Below, in pieces: positions 1 to 24,930 of a DNA stretch of 64,000 bases (the stretch's first letter is position 1; each line of letters starts with the position of its first letter). The translations under genes were made by a program, and so were the position numbers. The stretch comes from Cyclina sinensis. Its lineage: Eukaryota > Mollusca > Bivalvia > Venerida > Veneridae. The DNA is taken from positions 17,947,530-18,011,529 of the forward strand of contig JAAONU010000016.1 of assembly GCA_012932295.1 (NCBI GenBank), in the 5' to 3' direction. The notes beneath the pieces are model-generated. The model worked only from the letters and a program-made list of their open reading frames with translations. It searched no databases and was not told the DNA's origin.

Positions 1-502
1 TAAAATATGACTTAAAGATAGATTATAATTGGGTCTTTCCGTGAGATTATCAACAATGTAGTGAAATTATTATACACTCATAAATGCTATTTTTCATAAA
101 TGTTGACGGTCAATCACGCTTCTTTGACAAACTACCTACCCTAGATTAAATTTTAAGCAACAATTAATTTAAAACTTTTAGTAGATATTTCATCACAAAA
201 TGCAAAGGTATTAGATGTTAAATCTATCGAACGATAAAAGTGGCTCCTTTGTAACTGGCAAAGGTATATGTCAAAAATAGAATCAAATGTATTACCATCT
301 ATTCTAACGTATTAAGATAATATCAGTTAGCAATAATGTCGTAAGTTATATTGCAATGTCATATATTATCCTTATAAATTTCACAAAATAGCACAATTTA
401 ACAACGTACAGAACATACTTTAAAGTTCAAAGAATATTTACACTCGTAAAACAATGTCACACAGTATTTTATATGTTACAGTAAAATCATGTCATGTGCA
501 GT

Positions 503-13375
<12,873 letters not shown>

Positions 13376-13968
13376 CTCAACTTTGAAGATTTACTAACAT
13401 TTTGCATCGAGTTATAGGAGATATATGAATGGCTTTTTACTTTTATCGCCTCTGAAAAATAAAATGGTAAAGTCTAATCAATAGCTCAACTTAAGACTGA
13501 CTCGATATTTTGATATTTACTGGCCAATTATGCCCATTTTATAAGTGAATAAATAAATAAATAACTAAATAAATAAATAAATAAATAAAATGCCCCCTTA
13601 AAAGCAGTAGGAAAATAGTCTTCGTAGGTTAAGAATATCTGTATCATTTGTATTCTTTTTTGTAGTTTATCTACTTTATTTCGACATTGTAGCACTTTAT
13701 TTAAAGTTTTAACTTTATGTTGTTACAGCATTTAAGCCAAAACATGATACGAGCAAAATTTCGCATCCTTATTAAAATCACACTTCAATAAACTTTCAGT
13801 TAAACATACTTAGCTAGAACAACAGAACAATAACGATTACAATACTGTTTACTTCCTTATTTTATATTTGAACGTTTTTTTTTTATGCAAGAACTGAATT
13901 CCTGTTTCAATGTTATAGTGTCTTGTTAATTAAATGTATACGAAAATCCAAGAAAATTGTAACTTACC
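13376..13968 (-). promoter_or_regulatory. Possible 5' UTR intron and upstream exon of gene 1
   Basis: A good donor (ATG/GTAAGT at 13968/13967) and an acceptor (ATTTTTCAG, exon resuming at 13451) frame a 516-bp possible intron just upstream of the coding start. If used, the upstream exon ends in an ATG that would run into a TAA after two codons, a very short upstream ORF. The region also holds a TAAA-type microsatellite (13541-13590). No TATA box or clear interferon-response element was seen. Confidence 0.3.
13541..13590. repeat. (TAAA)n microsatellite
   Basis: About twelve TAAA units with one interruption, upstream of the first coding exon of gene 1. Confidence 0.9.
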
Positions 13969-14190
13969 ATTTTGTCATATTAGTGCATACCAATAAACAC
14001 CACCCTGTATATAAACTGACCAAAATTCCTTTTCTCCTAATATGAAATATGGTGCATTGTTTATTTTGACGCATGCGCAACAAATATTAATTTACAATGA
14101 ACACACATTAAAAAGCTATTTTTAACACCGACGCAATCTCATTGGTCGAAAGGTCAATCAGTATCTCAAATGTCGCGCAAAACCACCAAG

Positions 14191-14633
14191 TACGCTGAGT
14201 CCAATCGTTCAGTATAGATTTCAGGAGGAGAACGCATGGATAGATCAATTTTTAAGGAGGAAAACAGGTATTGTGGTAAAAAATCGTCTCGCATTTCTTT
14301 GATAATGCATCTATCAGATAAAGATATGGCCCATGCTGATTTATGATTACTTTGTCCGATGGTCATCTCGAATTTGCGAAAGTTCCGTTAACGTTTTAGA
14401 ACATTCTCCACACCTGCACTAAAAGCTTCCAAAAATTGCTGAGATTGCTTATTAAGTGTCTTGTTAACTAAGTATATACGAAAACAAGTGCTTTGAAAAA
14501 CTTTTCAGAATTTGCTTAATTGTCAAAATATTGACATTTAAAGAGCGATCTCATCAATTTTGGAAGTTTCTAGTGCATGATCTATCTATGCGTTCTCTTC
14601 CTGGGATCTATATTGAACGATTGGACTCGGTGA
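14191..14633. repeat. Inverted repeat of about 52 bp around a 330-bp core
   Basis: The left arm (14191-14245, containing GAGTCCAATCGTTCA and GAGAACGCAT) reappears inverted at 14575-14633 with a handful of mismatches. A TGTCTTGTTAA direct repeat (about 13919 and 14457) spans its left side, with partners about 535 bp apart. No coding potential was recognised. It may be a degraded foldback transposon upstream of gene 1. Confidence 0.65.
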
Positions 14634-14639
14634 AGTATC

Positions 14640-16730
14640 AAACAACTGGTAGAGAACTATTCCGAATAGTTGCACTTTTTTATTTATCGTCGGAAATATA
14701 TTTTTTTTAAATTCTACATCTCTCAATACATCATTGTCTGAAACCCATGGCTGTTCACGTGTTGACTGTAGAGAAGCTGAACCAATAACCGACGATGTCT
14801 ATATAATCATTTCATAACTTTGAAGCACTTGTCAAACTAGAAATGAAATAATCTGTCCCAACTTTGAAGCTTCTTGATAAAAAGGAAATCAGTAATTCAA
14901 TAGTAAAAGTGTTTATATACAAGATTCTTGTACGAGCAATTACTCTGGAATCATTAGCACTGTGAAGTTTTACTAGTTACCTATGTTACACAACCAAACT
15001 TCCTTGATGATTTTGCTTAGTTTGATACAATTGATATAAACTTAACAAATGAAAGGAAAACATTTGGCCATTTTAAGAACCTGCTTTTGAACCATAAACA
15101 AAATTCAAACATCATAAGATTATAGTTCAAAGATGCATACTTTATCTGGATTTTTTAAAAGAATTTATCATTAAAACGAGAACAAGGAAGTTAAATGTAT
15201 TGCATAAATATTTTTTTTGGTCAGAGTTCAAATCCTTCATTAGGTTGTTAAACAAAACGAGTTACTTAAGTGTTGACTAGTGTGAAGCATCTATTACTTC
15301 TAAACTGACCATATTGCCACAAATGACATAACTCTATATAATTTTGCTCGTTGTACAAGATCTTGCTACACATTATTGAGGCAGTTCCATGTAATAAATC
15401 GTGAACTCACATTAAAATAAAACCACTATCTGATTCATACAGCCACGAACTAAAATTCAGTTTAAATTATATCATTTGAATTAAGTGATTGCCTCAATTT
15501 TATATGAATTTAATGCTCCCTTTCATTGTTTTCATAATTTTCAAACCGAAAGTACGAAATACCCTTCCGTATACGATTTCACATACCGTACGTAGACTGG
15601 GTTTTATCCTGCTATTTTCGTTTTCCGTCATTCATCATTATCGTTATATATTTGATAACCAATACCATTTTATTACATTGTTATATCATGAAAATCTAAT
15701 TTTTAACTAAATACGTCATACGTTACGACTATTAGAAGAGAAACAAATGTGTTTTCACACCGATTCAGTTTTAAAAAGTCTGTAAATCTTTTTATTTTGC
15801 AATTTCATACATTATGCATACGAATTCTTATATATCTGTAACCAGAAAATAATGCATATCTATACATATTACGAATTTCTTGAATGCACATATTAAACAA
15901 ATTTACACCGTTGAAATGTAACATGTAGGCCAATTGGGTCGGAAATATTTGAACTCCAAACACCTTTTACATTTAAAAAAAAGATCTCGGTTGCGATCTT
16001 TATAATTTTCAAAACGTAAACTTTATAGTATTTCTGAACTGCATTACTTGTTCCTATGTACAAATGATTGATTATAGTCCTCTTTTAAACAACTGTTTAT
16101 TTTCGTAAGTGCGTAGATACTGTATTCTCGTCAGCTTAGAACTTAATTATAAATTGAGTTTTTAAACAGCAATGTTTATTTGCACAGTTATCAGACAAAT
16201 AAACTTTATCCTTATTTTCTAAAAAAATAAATCTAAAGAACTGCACATCAACGGTCCCTTACAGAGTCCAAAACAATAAAGAGAAATTCAAATAGTTGAA
16301 TGAAAATTTTAATAAACCTTTTAAACGTTCAATACGCATATTATCAAATGAACTGTCCACCTAATACCGATAGTCTGTTACTTTTTCTCTTGTGTCATTG
16401 TCGCTTTCGTTTGGTTTGGTCAATTTTCATTTGAAATTTTATTCATATCTGCTGAGCTAGCTCAACAATCGGAACATATCCCGGTCCAGAGTAAGAATTT
16501 TTCACAGAAAAATGTTTAAAGCCATGTATTTGAATGTACAAAAGACTCTAATTATTCAGTGGCTCCAAGCAATAATATTACAAAGAATACTGCCAACTAA
16601 CTCTTTTATTTAATATAAAATGACCATCAAGGATAATAATTTGTGCACCTTTTCTTGGGACACAACAAGACACATTAGGCTATTTATTTGGGTAATGTTA
16701 AAATCTGAGAAGAATACATAAGTATATATC
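14640..16730. other. Intergenic DNA with no recognisable gene
   Basis: AT-rich sequence. The longest frames (15489-15710, 16610-16792) show no domain or codon pattern. No repeat was identified by eye apart from short homopolymers. Confidence 0.5.
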
Positions 16731-17549
16731 TTTATTTTATGCCTACCAATGAAATATAGGGAAATATCAGTGAGATAAAAGTGATTATCCACCGTTTTGA
16801 ATCAGTGAAATTACCATTTTGATAATACACTGTTTGTGCCGGAACTACTGCTTGATGAAACTTCAGGAATTTCTCCACCACGTAAATACAAGAGAATCCG
16901 CTGCATTTCAGACTGTGACAGCGAGTGAAATTTATTTACCTTGTTAAATCCAATTATAATATTGAATTCCTGAGCCTAACTAGTTGTGAACAATGATGAA
17001 ATTCGCCATAAATTATTTAAAATGTCTGATTTGTTTACATAACTCACATGGACAATATCCAATATGGCCGACTTTCAATTCAATTGATCGAATATTACTC
17101 GGTATTAATCCGCTTTTATAATTGAAGTATGTATGGCTAAAATTCAATAAATATTGATAAACTGTGTAGAGAAAAATAAATGTTATTTGATGAAAGTGTA
17201 TTCAGTTTATTTCAGCAGAAGTAAAATTATCATATGTATTGGAGATTGTCTGCACTTTTTTTTGTGCGGAGTAACCAAAGTACGCATAAACTGATTTGGG
17301 GCTCACCATGGGGAATTTATTGAAGGCCCTGAGTAAAAATGTCATAAAATACCCATTTTTGACGTGTTGGCATAAAATAAAAAGAAATTTTGTTTGTTTT
17401 TTAGTGGAAGATGGGAATTTATTTCATCTCGTGAACACCATATGTTTATATTTTCACTCGTGGCTGCGCCACTCGTGAAAATATCACATATGGTGTTCAC
17501 TCGATAAAATAAATTCTCATCTTCTACAAAAACAAACAAATATCCTCTA
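16731..17549 (-). mobile_element. 800-bp palindrome-bearing element, copy 1
   Basis: The whole stretch matches the reverse complement of 29856-30648, so it is a dispersed element. It holds a near-perfect palindrome of about 120 bp (17405-17526) and, on the minus strand, a short coding-like stretch (about 16800-16960) with an Ile/Leu-rich helix followed by a Ser run and a possible GTAATT donor. The ends are a TAGAGGATATTTG side and a TTTATTTTATGCC side; no long terminal inverted repeats are seen. Its family is unknown. Confidence 0.75.
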
Positions 17550-19282
17550 TGTAAAATAAGTTGGTTAGTTATACTTGTCCGATTACTAAAATAACAGGCC
17601 CAGGAAACAATAAATAGGATCAAGACTTATTGACCAGCATACAAGTTCATTTTGTTTTAATGCGAGAATGATAAAACCAATCCTCCAATAAAAGGTTTGC
17701 AAAATATTTTGAAATTAGCCTGGGATATTGCATAATTCTACTAAGACATCAGCTTAACAATTCAAATACTGTTCGTTTGTAAGATCTTTTATCAGTAACA
17801 CATAATATTAATATTTACAAACTTACTCTTATTGAACACGTTTGACTTATTAAATGCAAGCATCATTTAATGACTTTGCATTACATTTAAGTAACCTGCA
17901 TTACGTATTAATCTTTATAGCAGATATTACAACAGTACTGATGATTTATGATATCTCATACACTCCCGTATATTCACATATTTTCAGCAGTCAACTAGCA
18001 GTACAGAGTATAAATATACACTTCAGAAAAAAATATGGGTTAATATCTGCCTCATGTGTTTGCTGTTTTATTCTTTTCTCACTTTTTCGCTCTAATTTGT
18101 ACACAATTTTGTCACTTTAACCTTTGTTTACATAAAGAACACTTTAGTGCCCCATGTACGACACTATGCAATAGTTACTTTCATGCACGATTTTGTCAAA
18201 AGTTGTTATTGTCAAAACAAATCTAATTGTAATATTTCATTTGAATCATAAAGACTCTTATAATTGTAAGGTGCCATGGCGACGGCCTCGACCCGATGTT
18301 ACATATGACGAGACTAAAAGGGTATACCGTGACACGTCAAGAATGGATATGGTATGACCGTATTTTGAAAAATGTGCGACCGCTGACAGAATTTAGTGGA
18401 AACTAAATTAGACGAATTGCGACAGACAACACCTAAGTAACCCAGCTGTATTATAAGTAATATGTCAACTAGGCATTGCGGAAAGAAACCGTGAAGGCAA
18501 AGCATGTGCTGACCGAGTGCATAAGCCAAAGGAGTGTTAAGTATTTTGGTTTCTTGTTTTTCAAATACGTGTGACTTTTCAATTTAAGATTAATGAACAA
18601 TGCAGAAATAAGTTTGGTATAATCAAGTGTCATCAAACTTAGAGCGAGGTTTGTTGGTAACATTAGCCTTGGTCAGTCAGGTTTCATTTGCCACAAAGTC
18701 ATGTTGAAATTTTAATGGTCAGTAGAAAACAAAAAATAAATAAAATTTTCGAGATGCCAACACGGCCCGTGTCAAGTAATATTCTCTTTAAAAGTGCAAA
18801 GAAAAATAAACATTGTTCAAACATTTTTATAGGTGCATGGTGCAACACACGTTGATTGTTGGAACGAGGCGTCTTCTCAGATGTTTTGCTACATTTCATC
18901 CGTAGAGTAAAAATCTAATCTTATTCCCTTTTGAAACACTGAATGAGCAAACATTCTATGAGTTTTCTCTCTTTAGATTACTACAATATCTTTCAAACAA
19001 CAATAAGAATCGAAATCCACATTGCAATTAATGCTTTTCTTATTTCATTTTAGTCGTAGAACAAACATCCATGATCGAAATGAACAGCAATTAATTTGTT
19101 ATCAAGTTTTGGAGGAATATCTACCTTCCCGAACTTGTTGGTTTCAGTAAATAGTATAGGAAGTTGTATTTAAGAGATATCCGCACCTTGATATCAGGTA
19201 GAACCGTGTGGCCCAAAATCGACCAATTATGTAAAAGCACCCGCGTTTTTGCATTTCTACTTTGCAAAACACGAGAAAACAT
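17550..19282. other. Intergenic DNA; distal end resembles the duplicated unit
   Basis: No gene was recognised. From about 19030 the sequence (TTTTAGTCGTAGAACA and onward to 19210) is a diverged copy of 28750-28920 in copy A, so an old copy of the tandem unit begins here and continues after the inserted elements at about 22 kb. Confidence 0.55.
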
Positions 19283-19298
19283 TTAAAGAGGCTGTACT

Positions 19299-21286
19299 TT
19301 GTAGATTTTCAAAAAGCCTTTGACAGCATTGACCATCAATATATTCTTAAATGTTTGAAATACTTCAACTTTGGAGATTCTTTTATACAATGGATACAAC
19401 TTTTCTACTCTGACGCAAAAAGCTGTATAAATAATAATGGTTATTTTTCAGAATTTTTCAAAATCGAGAAAGGTGTAAGACAAGGCTGCCCACTCTCTCC
19501 CTATCTATTCATCATAGGAATTGAAGTACTTTCCCAATATATTAACAATAATAAAAACATACAAGGTATAAAGATTTTAGATATTGAAGTAAAACAAACA
19601 TTCTTCGCTGACGACGCGAGTTTCTTTCTAGATGGAAATGAAAATAGTTTTCAGAATCTTATTTCAACATTAGATAGGTTTAGCAAAATATCAGGTTTAA
19701 AATTAAATAACTCTAAATGTTCAGTACTACGAATAGGATCTTTACGAAACAGCAATGTCACATATTGTAAAACAAAAACATTTAATTGGTTATCTGATAT
19801 GGCTACAGCATTAGGAATACACTTTACAAACGATCCCGCTAAGATAAACGAACTAAATATTGATCCAAAAATAGATGAATTTCAACATACTCTTTACAAA
19901 TGGAGAAAATGGAAACTTACTCTTATTGGAAAAATAACAGTTCTAAAAACATTTGCGTTCCCAAAATTGGTTTACCCATTCACAGTCTTAACAAACCCTA
20001 CAGCTAATAGGATTAAAAAGATAAAAGACATTATGTTTAATTTTTTATGGGACTCTAAACCTGACAAAATATCAAGAAATAAAATTATACAGACGTATGA
20101 GGAAGGAGGATTGAAAATGATAGATATTGATAGTTTCCTGAACGCCGTAAAATCAAGCTGGGTTAAGAGAATGATAAGTGGAAATACCGCATTGTGGAAT
20201 AAAATATACACAACCGAGATAAGTAAATATGGTGAATGCAATATATTTAAATATAATACAAATAAAAAAGATGCAGCAAAATTAAAATTACAATTCTCTT
20301 TCCTCAGAGATATCGTAACATCGTTGTGTTCAATTAACTTTAATAACAACGTTGTGAACATATCAAAAGAAATATTATGGAACAACTCAAATATAAAAAC
20401 GAAAAAAAACGAGATGTTTATGTATAAACACTGGCTAGATTTAGGCATATTATCCATAGAACATATATTCGACTATAGAACAAAAAACTTTTTAACCTTT
20501 GAACAATTTCGAAATATTTACGATGTTCCTGTTGGAGATTTTCTAAAATATATGTCCCTAATACTATCAATCAGACAGGACTGGATACAAATTATCGCAA
20601 ACGAAAATATAAATGCATCAACAGAAAGTCAATTTCTAATCGATAAAGTGAAAACATCTGTCACGGTAAATAAGATGTTATATGAAAAACAGATTAAAGT
20701 GAAAAACAACAATAAGTCAAAAATAAAAGAAAAATGGGAAACAGAAATTAAGGAAATTAATGACGATCACATTAAATGGAATTCTGTTTTTACTTCACCG
20801 TTAAAATGTACAATTGATACAAAACTAAGAGAATACCAATACAAATACTTAATGAAAATGACTCCAAATAATGAAAACCTCTACAAATGTAAAATAGTAA
20901 ACTCTAGGTTATGCGATTTCTGTGCAATGGCACCAGAAACTTATAAACATCTTTTTTGGGAATGTTTAATAGTTCAAAAGTTTTGGACTGATTTGAACTT
21001 ATTTCTTTCTAATAAAGGAATTAAGATCAACAATTTAAACTACAGAACCATCTCATTAGGGATCGAAACAGAGAAAGATTTTAAGAAAAGAAACATTGCT
21101 AATTATATAATAATTCTAGGAAAATATTTTATTTCTAAATGTAAATATAGTACAACAAACCCAGATATTAACAACTTCCATAGGGATTTAACACAAAGAA
21201 TAGAAATAGAAAGGATTATAGCCAGCGTAAAAGATAAGATAGAAGTCTTTAACAATAAATGGTCAATTTTTTATAATTCTGCTTAA
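19299..21286 (+). CDS. LINE reverse transcriptase ORF2, C-terminal part
   Basis: An open frame of over 660 codons. It begins in the FVDFQKAFDS metal-binding motif, then GVRQGCPLSPYLF and the catalytic FADD box, followed by the thumb and a C-terminal zinc-knuckle-like Cys/His cluster (CDFCAM.., KHLFWEC) typical of L1/Tx1-type ORF2. The in-frame ATG at 19262 lies in flanking DNA, so no native start exists. The endonuclease and the first RT motifs are missing, so it cannot move on its own. Confidence 0.92.
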
Positions 21287-21531
21287 CATATAAGAGCTCA
21301 CACAACTCTTTTGCCCTCTTCCCTTCTTTCCTCCTCCCCCTTTCAATCTACAAAAAATATTTAAGTGCAGAAAAAAATTGTTTAAACATTTTTTTGTGAA
21401 AAAAAATTCTGTTTTTGCTTTGTTACTATTGTACATATTTTTGTATATAGTGGGTTAGACAATAATATCATTTTACATATTATCTTGTATTTGCACTTGG
21501 ATAAATAAAAATGGAAAAAAAAAAAAAAAAA
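19299..21531 (+). mobile_element. 5'-truncated L1-like LINE with 14-bp target duplication
   Basis: Flanked by the exact 14-bp repeat AAAGAGGCTGTACT (19285-19298 and 21532-21545). The 3' end has a terminal A tract after a short 3' UTR. The copy starts inside reverse-transcriptase motif A. An intact frame, an exact target duplication and the A tail indicate a recent target-primed insertion. Confidence 0.93.
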
Positions 21532-22227
21532 AAAGAGGCTGTACTCCAGATATGACATAAAAATTTTTTTTCATAAATTATATATTTAGATGCCGTGAGA
21601 TTATAACAACATAATATTTTACTTCAAAACTGATTATAAAAGTCAAAATAGAATAAAAAAAATATTTTCGCTCCAGCCTGATTTGAACTCTGGACCCTCA
21701 TGTTAACAAAATATTTCCAACGCTTTTACTGTCACCACCATCGCCGCATCTGATATTACAGATATTTACTTTAAATCTTATACAATATAGTTATACCGTC
21801 GCGTTACGGTATAGCACTTTGAAAGGGAAAAAAATCAATTTATAATGTAATTATTTGACTTATTTTTTGTCAGTAAGTTATTTTTTAAGCATTAGTCATA
21901 AATATTACAAGAAATTTATAATACAAGAAAACTTTCTCTTTTTGTCATCTGGAGCACAGCCCCTTTAATAGTACAGGGTTCGGCAAATTTAGAATTTTCA
22001 CAATGGTGTGCTATTCAAAAATTGATTCTATCAACGTTTTCTTTTGCGTTTTCGCCCTGGGCGTGCCGCAACTGCAGTCTACATATCCGATATCATGGCC
22101 TGTCATTTTTACAATTAATAAATGGTTCAGTCTTTTCAAAATGTAAAAAGTGTTTATATTTCAAAATTTAAATAAGCTATAAAAAGAATAAATCGAAGCT
22201 GAAAGGAGAAAAAACTGTTTTATTTTG

Positions 22228-22303
22228 AGCGCACTGCTGGATTGTATATAACTACATTCACCAGAAAGGCAGCTTCAAAGACAAAACAAATAACACGATA
22301 TAT
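22228..22303 (-). pseudogene. Relic first exon of the secreted six-cysteine peptide family
   Basis: Aligned with exon 1 of copies A and B (shared stretch TGCCTTTCTGGTGAAT) within a wider diverged block (about 22000-22800 against 29000-29830). The start codon is ATA instead of ATG and the donor GTAAGT is lost. The second exon was not found, and the region where it should lie has been rearranged by insertions. An old dead copy. Confidence 0.6.
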
Positions 22304-22829
22304 AGTCTAATTTCCGTTAAAATGTCGCTATCAACAGTATATATTCAAGTGTTTTTTCCTTCAATATTAATTAGTTACATGCAGGTAGAGAATGGAAATT
22401 GTTTCTTTTCAGCATCGATTTCTCACAAGTGCCGTTGACGGCTTTGTTTATTGGATCAGATAAGTTTGCAGTTTTCCAGTGAACACGGAAATCGCACATA
22501 TCGCCAATGATGCGATTATACAGTGTAAAGGAATAGAATTTTCAAAACCAATCATAATGGAACGAGTAACAAAGAAAGCGTTTTCGCCAGCTGAAGATTG
22601 TAATATTTGTTGTTTATTTCTTTAACCATACAATTCTAAGGCAACCGGGGAAAATACCTTCTGTGTTTAAGTCGTCTGTATATTAGCCTATGAGAAATCA
22701 AATGAACTCGAAAGCAGGACAATAACTAGGTCAAGGAAATTATTTCAACAACCTTGTTAGAGGACTTCTACTTGAATCTCCTTGCAAAGTATGTGAGCCC
22801 CCTACGTCTACGAAAAAACAAAATTCCTA

Positions 22830-24930
22830 TATAAGCTTATGTAAAATCAAGCGACACCCGTGGAAGGGCGATTTATTTTCTTGTCGCCGTCAGCGGAGCT
22901 CTTGTTTGCTTTTGTTACGCTGTAAATAACTCTAGAAACGTAAAACACTTAGCTGTATGAACAGATTTCAGAATCTTTAACCTTGTTGTACTGACTTATT
23001 TTCTTGCCAAAGTTTGTACCCATTGATTTGCAAAAAAGGTTGCTGTTATCTTTGGGTAAACGCATGAGGAGTTTATTTCATACTAATCCTTAAGGACATT
23101 GAAAATCTAGAAGCATATGAGTTTTTTTTAAAAAGAAAAACTGTTATATAAGAAGTATTTGAAAGAAAGACACATTCAATTACTATAAATGTTTGATACT
23201 TAAAAGTAATACTGTATTTAGAACAAAAATCAGACATTTAAATTAATAATATTTTACTAAATTAAAAACAAAGTCTTTCGTGTGTCTTCTGTGAAGTGCA
23301 TGATGATTATATTCACAAGATAACCATCTATTTGCATATCACCAAACCCTATGTCTTTAACGCTCTAGGTACTGAAAGCTACGTTTCAAGAGAATTCTGT
23401 TTTCCATCTGCTATATATATATATATAAGCTTATTGTTTGCCCTTAAATCTAAAGTATTGTTCGTCTTTTTATCAACAAGAAAGCAAAGATTAGACACCT
23501 CTTCTTGGTAACACACAGAAATTGTTTTCTTTTGTCATGATTGAAACATTATAGTAAAGAATAATTGTCTGTTAATCTGACTTCTTTCCAAATCAGTTTC
23601 CTGATCTATATTTCATTTTTCTTTCAAAGTAAGGGTTTAGAAACAGGTGTCTTGTTTCTCATTAATTTTAGGAAATATTTTTGAATGAACGAAGATCTTT
23701 CCCGTTTTATTGCAATACAACATTCTGAAGTGAAATTATTGATTTGGGACAGTTTTTCATTTTTAAGCATGTGACCTTTTCCATGAGAGCAGAAACTCCA
23801 ATCGCAATACCAGGTCACACTGCATACAAACTATTTACACATCAAGTTTCATCTGCAAAATAGCTTTCTGAATTGAATTGATCGGAAACCGTTTTTCTTT
23901 TTACTGTGACAATATTCGAGCTTCTTTCTGGTTTTGAAACTTTGTAGTTCAAAATTAGACCATACGTACAGTTGTACACGCTTTAGGTTCGGAAATTGAT
24001 CAACTTCAACTATCTTGACCTACTTCCATGTTTTCAAGACCAGCTTACACACATACAATTGATTGAACATAATTTTGGATGTCTGGGTTTGCTGTTTTTA
24101 GTTGAAAGTTCTTCATTGGCTGTTAATGATAACTTGACGTCGTACAAAAGCGATGGGTATTACGCAAGCTTATAAGATTATCGTTTGACCTTAGATTTAA
24201 AGTTTTTGTTCGAGTTTTCATTAATTAGAAAGAAAAGATGTAATATTAAATACGTTTTGTTTAATAGCAAATGAACGAATAAATAGATACGCAGTTTATC
24301 ATCCGTTAGCCGTAGAGCATCCTTTGTACTGGAATATGCTGTGAAAAGTAAAACAAAAAGACAGATCCATCCATCCATCTGTCTATCCATCTATCTATCT
24401 GTCTATCTTTCTAGGTACTAAACAAAAAACTATGATTTTCATTCTATATGCATGTGCAAAATCCTGTTTGAAAATATGGGGGGATTATTATTTTGTTTAT
24501 AAGATATTCTGTTGCTAAAACAAAGCCATTTCCCCTTAATGACATCAAAGAATAATGCCTGTAAAATAGAAAAAGAAACGCATTACCTCATTATTAAAAC
24601 GTAATAAAATTTAATGCATTTTAGTAACGAAATCTTTGTTTCATTTCACACTGCACTGTAACAAAGTACAAGACTAAAAGTGTTAGTAGTAGTTGAATTT
24701 TTATATAATGGAAACCACATTTATAAATACTATTTAGAAGTAGACAAGCACTTTTCTATCATGTGAAGGAATTTCCGATTTATAATCAGGAATCTTCTTA
24801 GCCATGTTACTTATCAACTATACATAAAAGACTTTAACTGAACCATAGTAAGTCCTCTAAAATTATATCCCCGTGTTATAACATTTCTTTTAACTTTACA
24901 CTTTGAATCATTTCATAAAATTAAAAAATA
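22830..24930. other. Intergenic DNA, no gene recognised
   Basis: AT-rich with small frames only (23296-23511, 23624-23818, 24178-24390). Contains a short TA tract near 23415 and a CCAT/CTAT tetranucleotide tract at about 24365-24412. Confidence 0.5.

Larger units (their letters stand above)
19283..21968. mobile_element. TTAA-ended TIR element with a tRNA-like core, split by a LINE
   Basis: The left end (19283-19298, continuing at 21546) and the right end (21947-21968) are 22-bp imperfect inverted repeats starting TTAAAG and ending CCAGAT. Removing the LINE and its target duplication leaves about 439 bp. The minus strand of the interior carries a tRNA-like stretch with a B-box (GAGTTCAAATC, about 21685) and then a T run. 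Length and layout match the element at 42057-42489. TTAA at both ends fits a TTAA target duplication as in piggyBac-like elements; this is inferred. Confidence 0.7.

Noticed and set aside
17296..17623. Frames on both strands across the palindrome, also at 29866-30087
   Set aside because: Both strands are open because the sequence is palindromic; there is no protein-like pattern.
19972..20457. 161-codon minus-strand frame
   Set aside because: A shadow of the LINE reverse-transcriptase frame on the plus strand.
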